The notes under the pieces: model-generated
Databases searched by the model: none
Seen by the model: only the letters and a program-made list of their open reading frames with translations
Told to the model about the DNA's origin: nothing
Part shown: positions 9,156 to 16,647 of the stretch, one piece after another
Numbering within the stretch: the first letter of the stretch is position 1
Layout of the letters: the number at the start of each line of letters is the position of its first letter
Program-made: the position numbers and the translations under genes
Assembly: GCA_033852075.1 (NCBI GenBank)
Contig: JAWSVC010000007.1
Span: 62,001 to 126,000, forward strand
Source of the DNA: QZLE01 sp033852075
GTDB taxonomy: Bacteria; Pseudomonadota; Gammaproteobacteria; QZLD01
Direction of reading: 5' to 3'
DNA: 64,000 nucleotides

Positions 9156-9277
9156 TATCTACTACGCTTTCTTATTCTTTGTTGAAATGGACTTGAAAAA
9201 TGCTCATTTACTTATGTGTAAACTCCGCTTTTTAAAACCCATCTCGCCTCGACTAATATGCGCTCGTAACAATATTA
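9153..9277 (+). other. Stop-codon-overlapping structured element, copy A
   Basis: A 125 bp element whose first bases are the TAA stop of the acyl-CoA synthetase. The terminal inverted repeat is TAATAT / ATATTA. Conserved blocks are CTACTACGCTTTC, CTTTGTTG, CTCCGC, CTCGCCTCG and GCGCTCGTAAC. An inner stem (ATGGACTTGAAAAATGC with its imperfect complement) and an apical hairpin (TTTAC..GTGTAAA) are visible. Copies B and C share the blocks but have different, still pairing, stem sequences. Confidence 0.7.
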
Positions 9278-9427
9278 ATGATAAGCGACTTATTTTTGCA
9301 ATTGTGATAAAAATCAAACGATCCGACTTCTGATTTGGCGAATATTTTTTCAAGATCGAGGCTTAATTAGTAAAAAAGATGTTGAGCCTACGAATTTTTA
9401 ATGAGGGGAAATTCATATCATAACCCC

Positions 9428-9553
9428 TAAAAGCGTCACGAGCGTAGATTTTTCGAGGCGCGAGATGCTAAAAATATGTTGAGCTTACAAATTTGTAAGC
9501 GACTCATTTTTTAACATCTTGCAACAAAGAAAAAGCAAGCGCAGTAGCTTTTA
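9428..9553 (-). other. Stop-codon-overlapping structured element, copy B
   Basis: A 126 bp element read on the minus strand, starting at the TAA stop of guaB. The terminal repeats are TAAAAGC / GCTTTTA. Conserved blocks are CTACTGCGCTTGC, CTTTGTTG, CGCCTCG and CTACGCTCGTGAC. The inner stem pairs AGATGTTAAAAA with TTTTTAGCATCT, with one mismatch (T opposite G is the only non-Watson-Crick position); the apical hairpin GCTTACAAATTTGTAAGC is a perfect palindrome. It faces copy A across a 150 bp gap (9278-9427) in which I see no gene. Confidence 0.7.
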
Positions 9554-11020
9554 GTCAATGCGGTAGTTTGGAGCTTCTTTAGTTATGGTAACATCATGCA
9601 CATGACTCTCACGCATACCAGCACCAGTAATCCTTACAAACTCAGGTTTAGTACGCATTTGCTCCATATTTTCACAACCAACATAACCCATGCTCGCACG
9701 AATACCACCTAATAACTGATAGATAATAGATAGAGCTGTGCCTTTATATGGCACCCTACCCTCAATACCTTCCGGAACCAGCTTTTCAACTTCGTCAGTA
9801 TCCTGAAAATATCTATCTTTGGAGCCTTGGGCCTGAGCCATTGCCCCAAGAGATCCCATACCACGATATGATTTGTAGGAACGACCATGATATAGCTCGA
9901 TCTCACCTGGTGCTTCTTCTGTACCAGCAAAGATTCCTCCAAGCATTACTGAATAAGCTCCGGCAACAAGTACTTTTGAGATATCACCTGAAAAACGAAT
10001 TCCTCCATCTGCAATAATTGGCACTCCGGTACCTTCTAGAGCAGTTGCTACATTATTTACCGCTGTTACCTGAGGAACACCAACCCCTGCTACGATTCTT
10101 GTGGTACAAATTGAACCCGGGCCAATACCAACCTTTACACCATCTGCACCAGCCTTAACCAAATCAAGAGCTGCTGCTGCTGTTGCTATATTGCCACCGA
10201 TTACCTGTACATCAGGATAGTTATCTTTTACCCATTTAACTCTATCCAGCACACCAATATGATGACCATGAGCCGTATCAACAATAATTACATCAACACC
10301 AGCCTCAACAAGTGCAGCAACACGTTCTGGAGTTTCCGGTCCGGTACCAACTGCCGCACCAACGCGTAATTGACCAGATTCATCTTTACAGGCTAATGGA
10401 TAATCTTTAGCTTTTTGAATATCTTTTACTGTTATGAGACCTTTTAGCTCAAAATCATCATTTACAACTAATATTTTTTCAATTCTATGCTTGTGCAATA
10501 ATGATTGAATCTCTTCTCTATCGGCCCCTTCTTTAACAGTTACCAGCTTGTCCTTTTTAGTCATTATGTTATAAACCGGATCAGACAGTTTGGTTTCGAA
10601 TCTAAGGTCTCGACTAGTAACAATACCTACCAGCTCATTACCATCAACAACAGGAACCCCGGACACCTTATTGGCTCTGGTTATCTCCATAACTTCACCA
10701 ATTGTGATGCTAGGGGGAACGGTAATCGGGTTTTTGATTACACCACTTTCGAATTTTTTAACAATGCGTACCTGTTCGGCCTGCTGCTCAACAGTCATGT
10801 TTTTATGAATAATTCCTATACCACCTTCCTGAGCCAAAGTAATCGCAAACTTAGCTTCAGTAACCGTATCCATAGCTGCAGATACCAATGGGATATTGAG
10901 AGTTATAGTTCTGGTAAGCTTCGTAGAAAGATCTACATCCTTCGGCAGAATCTGTGAGTGAGCAGGAACTAATAAAACATCATCAAAAGTCAAAGCTTCT
11001 TGAGTAATTCGCATGGGCAT
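9551..11020 (-). CDS. guaB: IMP dehydrogenase
   Basis: This 489-residue NAD-dependent enzyme oxidises IMP to XMP, the rate-limiting step to GMP. The TIM barrel is interrupted by two CBS domains (about 95-205: ITVPPSITIGEVMEI, PVYNIMTKKDKLVTVKEG). The active-site loop GPGSICTTRIVAGVGVPQ carries the catalytic cysteine near residue 303. The flap and monovalent-cation region (GRVPYKGTALSII) are intact. Length is standard. The stop codon overlaps structured element B. guaA lies 2.8 kb downstream on the same strand rather than adjacent. Confidence 0.97.
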   Translation of the reverse strand: MPMRITQEALTFDDVLLVPAHSQILPKDVDLSTKLTRTITLNIPLVSAAMDTVTEAKFAITLAQEGGIGIIHKNMTVEQQAEQVRIVKKFESGVIKNPITVPPSITIGEVMEITRANKVSGVPVVDGNELVGIVTSRDLRFETKLSDPVYNIMTKKDKLVTVKEGADREEIQSLLHKHRIEKILVVNDDFELKGLITVKDIQKAKDYPLACKDESGQLRVGAAVGTGPETPERVAALVEAGVDVIIVDTAHGHHIGVLDRVKWVKDNYPDVQVIGGNIATAAAALDLVKAGADGVKVGIGPGSICTTRIVAGVGVPQVTAVNNVATALEGTGVPIIADGGIRFSGDISKVLVAGAYSVMLGGIFAGTEEAPGEIELYHGRSYKSYRGMGSLGAMAQAQGSKDRYFQDTDEVEKLVPEGIEGRVPYKGTALSIIYQLLGGIRASMGYVGCENMEQMRTKPEFVRITGAGMRESHVHDVTITKEAPNYRID

Positions 11021-11440
11021 GATCCGATAGAAAAAGGTTTAAAATTAACCGAACATTATAAATTGACGCAACCCTCTAGTCCACAACGAAAATGAAAAAT
11101 ATGTAAACTTTCACATAAATTTAAAAATGATTAACTCTATAAAACCGCTTATTGTTTAATACTTCAAAGTTTAGCTTATTTTTTTCAGGTACATTAATAA
11201 TGTTATTGAGATTATTATTTAGATAATATAACTAAAAGCATATAAAAATGTTTTGATTTAATATAAAGTTGATTAACATAATTAATAGTCAAATTGCCGA
11301 AAAAACAATAACCAATTAACATTCGCGCAATTAAAACAATAATAAATTTGAAGACTGCGGTTTAACAAGCTATAAATTAATATAAGAAACAACCGCTTAT
11401 TAAAAAATAATTAATCCCTTGTTAAAAATGGGAGAAGGTA
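11021..11440. other. AT-rich intergenic region without a gene
   Basis: These 420 bases separate the divergent guaB and binding-protein genes and must hold both promoters. The sequence is very AT-rich with many short TTAA/AATT runs. I see no convincing ORF, strong hairpin or riboswitch. A Shine-Dalgarno-like GGGAGAAGG lies just before the ATG at 11441. Confidence 0.5.
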
Positions 11441-12715
11441 ATGACACTAAAAACATTTTTTAAAGCTGCTTTATTTACAGGATTAATCGTATTTTCTGCA
11501 TCTAATTTCGCGGAAATTACGGACAATGAGATCAATATCGGAATTATTACTGACGCTTCTGGCGGCTGGTCTGATGCAACCGGTCAGGGAGCATTAATAG
11601 CCTCACAAATGGCGGTTAATGACATGGGCGGACTAATAAATGGTGCGCCAGTTAATCTGATAATGGTTGACTACACTGCCGAAATTAAAGACTACTTAAG
11701 TACTACTGGCAAAAAGACAGTAGACTATACCAAAATGATCCAACAAATCATGAAAAGACTGGAAACAGAATATAATATTGATGCAATTTCTGAACTTTCA
11801 GACTCCAGGATTGCCATCCCAGCCCAAAATTACGCCAAAGAGAAGGGGATTATTTCCCTTGTTGTCGGAGCCGGATCAACCACACTTACCAATAAGTTCT
11901 GTAGTAAAACCGGCTTCCACTGGTCATGGGATACCTATGCGCTAACCAAAGGTTTGGGCAAGGTAATTGTTGAAAACGAAAACAGTGACAAATGGTACTT
12001 TCTAGCACTTGAAGGTGCATTTGGGGAAGATGCCATTAAAAAATCACGAACAGTAATTGAAACAAATGGCGGCAAGGTTATTGGCAAGCGCATGTTTCCA
12101 TATGGTTATGGAGCAACAAACTTTTTCCCAGCAATTGAAGAAGCCAGAAAAGCAGGAGCTAACGTTATTGCTATTGCAAATGCTGGAGATGAAGCAATTG
12201 CAGCAATCCGCCAAGTTCGGGAATCAGGTATCTTTGAAAAAGAAGGTACCGTTGTTAGTTTGATTACCCTGCTACAAGACATAAGAAAACTTGGTCTTTA
12301 TTCAAGCCGTAACCTACAATTCGTTGCTCCTTTCTACTGGAATCGCGATGAAAAAAGCCGTAACTTTGCCAAACGCTTCCTTTCCCGTCACGGAGCTGTA
12401 CCTAGTGCCGCACAAGCCGCCATGTATTCTGCTACATTGCATTATTTAAGAGGTGTTGCTGAATCTGGTTATGACAAAGGTGAAACGTTAGCAAATAAAA
12501 TGCGAGCTTTAGATGTAGACCCTAGAGATCCTTTCTTAGACCCAAAGGCTGCATTTAGAAAAGACGGAAGAGTTGTGCATGATATGTACTTGGTTGAGGT
12601 AAAATCACCGCAAGAAACTACTGAAGCATGGGATTATTTCAAATTAATAAGAACTATTCCTGGCAGTGAGGCATATCAGCCAATTTCTGAAACCCAATGC
12701 CAATTTGCCAAATAG
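11441..12715 (+). CDS. ABC transporter substrate-binding protein, branched-chain amino acid/urea type (Peripla_BP_6)
   Basis: This 424-residue periplasmic protein has a signal peptide (MTLKTFFKAALFTGLIVFSASNFA) followed by the type I binding fold: INIGIITDASGGWSDATGQGA, then AAQMAVNDMGG-like and SRIAIPAQNYAKEKG segments. The family delivers amino acids, amides or aromatic acids to ABC importers at the inner membrane. No permease or ATPase gene of that system is nearby, so it is an orphan here. It may serve a distant transporter or a sensory system. A strong terminator follows at 12738, so it is likely monocistronic. Confidence 0.87.
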   Translation: MTLKTFFKAALFTGLIVFSASNFAEITDNEINIGIITDASGGWSDATGQGALIASQMAVNDMGGLINGAPVNLIMVDYTAEIKDYLSTTGKKTVDYTKMIQQIMKRLETEYNIDAISELSDSRIAIPAQNYAKEKGIISLVVGAGSTTLTNKFCSKTGFHWSWDTYALTKGLGKVIVENENSDKWYFLALEGAFGEDAIKKSRTVIETNGGKVIGKRMFPYGYGATNFFPAIEEARKAGANVIAIANAGDEAIAAIRQVRESGIFEKEGTVVSLITLLQDIRKLGLYSSRNLQFVAPFYWNRDEKSRNFAKRFLSRHGAVPSAAQAAMYSATLHYLRGVAESGYDKGETLANKMRALDVDPRDPFLDPKAAFRKDGRVVHDMYLVEVKSPQETTEAWDYFKLIRTIPGSEAYQPISETQCQFAK

Positions 12716-12737
12716 ATAGATTCAAACATATATTCTT

Positions 12738-12765
12738 AAAAGCGAGCTAAACTGCTCGCTTTTTT
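12738..12765 (+). terminator. Rho-independent terminator
   Basis: The stem AAAAGCGAGC pairs with GCTCGCTTTT around a short loop and runs into a T tract, 22 bases after the stop of the binding-protein gene. Confidence 0.85.
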
Positions 12766-12879
12766 ATTTTTATAACAAATAGCTATGAATAAATTTAAAG
12801 ACAAAATCGCCCCTACAACAAAATGAATAACTAATAAAACCGATCTATACTTAAATAAGAACGGCAAAAGGAAATTATA

Positions 12880-13170
12880 ATGCTCAATGACAAACAACAA
12901 AGACTCTACGAAGCATTTACAACATCAACTCATGAAGGCGAACATCTTGATTCTAAAACTGAGATATTAGTTGGACTTGCTGCAGCTATGGCAATGGATT
13001 GCGCTCCTTGTACTAATTACTATATGAAACTAGCCCGCAAAGAAAAAATAACTAAAGAAGAGATTTCTGAAGTATTAGCAAAGGTTATGTCTGTTGCTGC
13101 CGGACAAAAAAGACTGCAAATGCTGGAAGTAATGGAAAAATACAAATTGGATCTTTCAGATTATAAATAA
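12880..13170 (+). CDS. Carboxymuconolactone decarboxylase family protein (AhpD-like)
   Basis: This 96-residue all-helical protein belongs to the CMD/AhpD-like family. The redox motif DCAPC (CxxC) is near residues 45-49, followed by the family's YYMKLARKEKITKEEISEVLAKVMSVAAGQ segment. Members of this size are often thiol peroxidase or reductase-like oligomers; the CxxC suggests peroxidatic or disulfide chemistry rather than decarboxylation. The ATG is preceded by AAAGGAAATTATA. It lies between two terminated units and is probably transcribed alone. Confidence 0.85.
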   Translation: MLNDKQQRLYEAFTTSTHEGEHLDSKTEILVGLAAAMAMDCAPCTNYYMKLARKEKITKEEISEVLAKVMSVAAGQKRLQMLEVMEKYKLDLSDYK

Positions 13171-13336
13171 CACTCCCAAACAAAGCCTTAGCATAATAAT
13201 GCTCATATATTTTTCGTGACATATATCATGGCAAACACATTCCATTACAGTCATTATTAAGCAGCATGGTAAATAACATTGAAATATTTACCAGCAGAAA
13301 CTATAAATTATATAAACACTCACTGTGAAGTACCGT

Positions 13337-14293
13337 ATGAATAACCAGCTACTATTTGCACCAGAAGATCAGGATCTTGAAAATCAAGATAACAAATCAT
13401 CAAACACATGGAAAATTGCCATTATTGATGATGATATCTTAGTGCACCAAGTAACAAAAATGGTGCTGGAAGATTATACCTTCGACGGAATGCCTGTGGA
13501 ATTTATTGGGGCTTTTTCTAGAAAAGAAGGACATAAACTATTTGAAGAACATAACGATATTGCTGTATGTATTCTTGACGTTATTATGGAGACAGATACT
13601 GCTGGAATAGAGCTTGCTCATGATATTCGTGAACAACTAAATAATCATACGACAAGAATAGTTCTTCGCACCGGCCAGCCCGGACTATCTATAGAAGAAG
13701 AAATTATAAGCAAATATTGTATAAACGATTACAAAACCAAAACAGAACTTACCAGCGCTAAACTTCGAACAGTAATTACATCATGCATTCGTACTTATGT
13801 TGAACTTAGCGAGCTTAATAAAGCCAAAGATGGAATGCAATATTCAATGGATATATGCGGTTCTATACTAAGTGACCCCAAATACACATCTGAAGCTACT
13901 GAATATTCAAAGGCAATTATTGAATCTATCCCCCAACTACTTAACGCCATTAACGATAATCTAAAATCAGATATAAATGGTATCGTTGCCATAATCGACA
14001 AAAATTCATCAGACCAAATACTTGCCGGTAAAAGCGAACAAGGAAGCTTAATTAATCAATCGGTTAATAATATCCTTCCTAAGAATATTCAGGACTTTAT
14101 AGCCAACAATGCCGAGCCGTTTATTACAAAAATAATAGATAACGATATCATTTCATGTATTAAAAAAGATGATGCAATTAAAAGCATTGTCTTTTTAAAA
14201 GGAATTCAACAACTTGATGATATAGAAACAGATATATTATCGTCATATCTACGTACTATGCTTACAGCATTAAACAACCGGTTTTTATTCTAA
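13337..14293 (+). CDS. Response regulator with receiver and DUF3369 domains, no output domain
   Basis: This protein has about 318 residues. After a short leader comes a receiver domain (WKIAIIDDDILVHQVTKMVL; acidic pocket DD, phospho-acceptor in LDVIMETDTAG, then LRTGQPG and the switch lysine in NDYKTKTEL). It is followed by DUF3369 (about 170-318). In most family members this pair is followed by an HD-GYP phosphodiesterase; here the protein ends at ALNNRFLF, so it lacks that output. An in-frame GTG lies 12 bases upstream (13325); I prefer the ATG. No histidine kinase is adjacent. It may be a stand-alone signalling or scaffold regulator. Confidence 0.8.
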   Translation: MNNQLLFAPEDQDLENQDNKSSNTWKIAIIDDDILVHQVTKMVLEDYTFDGMPVEFIGAFSRKEGHKLFEEHNDIAVCILDVIMETDTAGIELAHDIREQLNNHTTRIVLRTGQPGLSIEEEIISKYCINDYKTKTELTSAKLRTVITSCIRTYVELSELNKAKDGMQYSMDICGSILSDPKYTSEATEYSKAIIESIPQLLNAINDNLKSDINGIVAIIDKNSSDQILAGKSEQGSLINQSVNNILPKNIQDFIANNAEPFITKIIDNDIISCIKKDDAIKSIVFLKGIQQLDDIETDILSSYLRTMLTALNNRFLF

Positions 14294-14303
14294 ATATCCA
14301 AGG

Positions 14304-15320
14304 TTAGTCACAAGGCTCAGAAGTAACTCGCAACCCATGAGCGTCGTATACATCGCTAGTAACCTCATAACTAAAAATACTTTGCATTGGTACGCTTTGC
14401 GCAACCACCTGCAAACAAAGTTCCTGACGGTTATTTACATTAAACTTAATCTTTAATCTATCTATTCTTTGCCTAATGGCTGATTCAGAAACATTAAACA
14501 ATTGTGCAATATCCTTAATTGGTTTTCCCTGAACCAGATATGACATCAATCTTCTATCAGCACTACGCAACCTTGGGCGCTTATTTGAAGCATTAATATC
14601 ACCAAATACCCTATGAATATTGTCATAAAGCAATTGTCCTGCATACGTAAGAATCGGCGTAATATTGCGAATCATTTCAACCTTCTCGCGCGATTTAATA
14701 GTTACAGAAAATACCGCCATACAACAAGGTCCGTGAATAGGTATAGCTACATAAAACGCATAGCCCATCCCCCAAAACTTTTCAAAGATCTTCTTCTGAA
14801 CCTTATCATTATTCTTAACCGCCTTTTTGTAAATATCATCACTATATACAGGTAATACAGAATTCCAGCAATGAGTCCAAACCGGATCATTAACCTGCAG
14901 AGAATTTTCAGCATAGTAAACCTGCCACTCAAGATCGATATCGGTAATAATAAATGACTTTGGAGTAGGATGCAGATCTCCGCGAAAAACCTGCATATAG
15001 AGAAAATAATCAATATCAAGGTCAGCCATATATTTTCTGGTAACTCTATAAATTTCTTTTACGCTGCCACAACCTTCAAGAGCATCTTTATATTCATTAG
15101 TGATTTCCATTGGAGTACGAATATGGGCTTCATCTGCAAAAAAATTCTCATCAAAGATCTTTGAAAGAACTTGAAGATTAGAGGTGGTCGGGGTAGTTTC
15201 ACCACTTTCCCAACGAGCTACGCTACTGCGACACACATTAAGTTTCTGAGCCAACCAAATCTGCGAACGCTTGTTACGTTTACGAGCCGCTTTAATCTTA
15301 CTTCCAATATCAACACTCAT
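14304..15320 (-). CDS. Transcription regulator with XRE-type N terminus, autoinducer-binding-like middle and LuxR-type C terminus
   Basis: This 338-residue protein has two predicted DNA-binding domains. Residues 1-60 are an XRE/Cro helix-turn-helix (IGSKIKAARKRNKRSQIWLAQKLNVCRSSVARWE). Residues 80-245 resemble the LuxR autoinducer-binding domain, with W in LEWQVYYAEN, the NDPV motif, and WGMGYAFYVAIP; the second conserved tryptophan appears as Tyr in LPVYSDD. Residues 255-315 are a GerE/LuxR helix-turn-helix (DIAQLFNVSESAIRQRIDRLKIKFNVNNR). No LuxI synthase is nearby, so it is a LuxR solo with an extra HTH. It is divergent from an untranslated transcript candidate. Confidence 0.82.
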   Translation of the reverse strand: MSVDIGSKIKAARKRNKRSQIWLAQKLNVCRSSVARWESGETTPTTSNLQVLSKIFDENFFADEAHIRTPMEITNEYKDALEGCGSVKEIYRVTRKYMADLDIDYFLYMQVFRGDLHPTPKSFIITDIDLEWQVYYAENSLQVNDPVWTHCWNSVLPVYSDDIYKKAVKNNDKVQKKIFEKFWGMGYAFYVAIPIHGPCCMAVFSVTIKSREKVEMIRNITPILTYAGQLLYDNIHRVFGDINASNKRPRLRSADRRLMSYLVQGKPIKDIAQLFNVSESAIRQRIDRLKIKFNVNNRQELCLQVVAQSVPMQSIFSYEVTSDVYDAHGLRVTSEPCD

Positions 15321-15703
15321 TATTTACACCACACTTACCCAACAACAGTATTATTATATATAAATATGCCGGCTTTTAATTCAATGTTATCAACCACCGC
15401 TATCCTTATGAAATTATTATAACTACCTAACAAAAACAATAGAATATCAGCGCTTAATTATAATAACAAAATAACAGTTAATTGGGGTGGATACCTTGAT
15501 TAATTTCAAAAAATACCTCAATAACGCCAACCAATTATTCTTTAAAATTCATCAATATAATAGATTTTAACAACATAAAATCTTACACAACACCAACATT
15601 AGCAAAAACAGATATACCTATGACTACTTTTACATATCATCACTGCTAGTGTAGCGTATCATGCAACATAAAAAAACATTTGATATAAAAATTACTAGCA
15701 GTT

Positions 15704-15732
15704 TTGACATTTATAATATTAGCTAATATTGA
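15704..15732 (+). promoter_or_regulatory. Candidate sigma-70 promoter
   Basis: A perfect -35 box TTGACA (15704-15709), 17 bases, then a TATTGA -10-like box (15727-15732; a TAATAT overlaps it). No ORF starts downstream until 16001, and a strong terminator lies between, so it may drive the RNA candidate at 15740-15945. Confidence 0.4.
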
Positions 15733-15739
15733 GATAATA

Positions 15740-15945
15740 TATCCGTAGGTTTGGCATGTTATTTTCAATTTAATCTTAATGGCATAAATTAATGATTCAA
15801 TTAACTGCGTAACGATGCCCAGTCTGCGATGTGAACTTAAACTAAATGGGGCATGATTAAGTTTCATCACTTGACCGCATTTAGATTGGGGTAAGCGGAA
15901 GCGCCTGAGGTTGACCGATACCATTTCCTCAAGGCGCTTTTTTTT
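15740..15945 (+). ncRNA. Candidate small RNA between a promoter and a terminator
   Basis: About 200 bases with no convincing ORF lie between a good -35/-10 pair and a strong terminator. Local pairing is visible (ATGCCC with GGGCAT near 15812-15855). I do not recognise 6S, tmRNA, SRP, RNase P or a known riboswitch. The nearest upstream gene is transcribed away, so this terminator has no protein-coding transcript to end. Function is unknown; transcription is inferred. Confidence 0.35.
15899..15945 (+). terminator. Rho-independent terminator without an upstream gene
   Basis: AAGCGCCTGAGG pairs, with one bulge, with CCTCAAGGCGCTT and runs into an eight-T tract. It precedes the small gene at 16001 and is not preceded by a plus-strand ORF. 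Confidence 0.75.
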
Positions 15946-16000
15946 GCCTTGCAGAAATTATTGTAATATAATTACATTTTTCCGCATTCGAATACAACTC

Positions 16001-16360
16001 ATGAAAGATAAATTAGCTTCCGAATACTTCTCTCGCAAACATATGCTTGGCTGCGCACAAGCTGTTTCTAAGGCCTTTCAGCCTGAATTAAACCTGAGTG
16101 ATGAATATATTAAAAAAATGGAGAAATTCAGCACAGGGTGGGCTCCGCAAAATTATTGCGGCTCTTTATATGCGGCTCTTGAACTTTGCACAACCGCAAA
16201 AATGAAGAAGACTATTTATGATGAATTTATTAAGCAGGCGAAGTTCCCCACCTGTAGAGACATTCGCATGAATCGCACGATGTCATGTCGTAAAACAGTT
16301 CAATTAGCAGCGAGTTTATTGGAAGAGCATTTGCTGGCAGATATATCCGAATCTGCTTGA
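16001..16360 (+). CDS. C_GCAxxG_C_C family redox-active protein
   Basis: This 119-residue protein matches the C_GCAxxG_C_C family of putative redox or metal-binding proteins: GCAQAV near residue 17, then WAPQNYCGSLYAALELC, CRDIR and MSCRK give the spaced cysteines. The frame is open upstream to 15911 but that extension crosses the terminator, so I start at the ATG at 16001. Family members often neighbour oxidoreductases of anaerobes; here the [FeFe]-hydrogenase operon lies convergent downstream. The biochemical role is not known. Confidence 0.75.
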   Translation: MKDKLASEYFSRKHMLGCAQAVSKAFQPELNLSDEYIKKMEKFSTGWAPQNYCGSLYAALELCTTAKMKKTIYDEFIKQAKFPTCRDIRMNRTMSCRKTVQLAASLLEEHLLADISESA

Positions 16361-16375
16361 TTGGCATTTTTCTGT

Positions 16376-16407
16376 TGGGCTTCGTTTCACTCAGCACCAA
16401 CCTACGA
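16376..16407. repeat. Single arm of the dispersed CCAACCTA repeat
   Basis: TTGGGCTTCGTTTCACTCAG is followed by CACCAACCTACG. It matches one arm of the inverted repeats at 420-508 and 55951-56040. No partner arm is present here. Confidence 0.5.
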
Positions 16408-16420
16408 TATTAATAGCAAT

Positions 16421-16448
16421 AAAAAACCGGCGCGAGGCCGGTTTTTTA
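16421..16448. terminator. Bidirectional Rho-independent terminator
   Basis: AAAAAACCGGC, a five-base loop, then GCCGGTTTTTT form a symmetrical terminator that can serve the redox gene (plus) and stop read-through from the hydrogenase operon (minus). Confidence 0.85.
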
Positions 16449-16521
16449 TTAACTATTTTAAAGCTTTATGAGCGAAGCAAAGAAAAAGCTCCAAATTATG
16501 GAGCCTTTCTATACTATACGA

Positions 16522-16647
16522 TAAAAACGTTACGAGCGTAGCTTAGGCGAGGCAAAAAGTGTTTTAAATACGCGGAGCATACATACTGCTATGTGAGCAG
16601 TTTTAAAACACTTTTTAACAAAGCATAAGCAAGCGCAGTAGTTTTTA
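16522..16647 (-). other. Stop-codon-overlapping structured element, copy C
   Basis: A 126 bp element read on the minus strand, starting at the TAA stop of the hydrogenase gene. The terminal repeats are TAAAAAC / GTTTTTA. Conserved blocks are CTACTGCGCTTGC, CTTTGTT, GCTCCGC, GCCTCGCC and CTACGCTCGTAAC. The inner stem AAAAAGTGTTTTAAA pairs perfectly over 15 bp; an apical hairpin (CACATA..TATGTATG) follows. Same design as copies A and B with different stem bases. Confidence 0.7.

Noticed and set aside
10505..10957. 150-codon plus-strand frame inside guaB
   Set aside because: It lies antisense within a firmly identified enzyme gene and lacks any motif.
15646..15924. 92-codon minus-strand open frame
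   Set aside because: It crosses the terminator and the RNA candidate, and its composition is not protein-like.
15740..15945. 6S, tmRNA or SRP RNA
   Set aside because: I compared remembered consensus features with the untranslated stretch and found no match, so no family was assigned.
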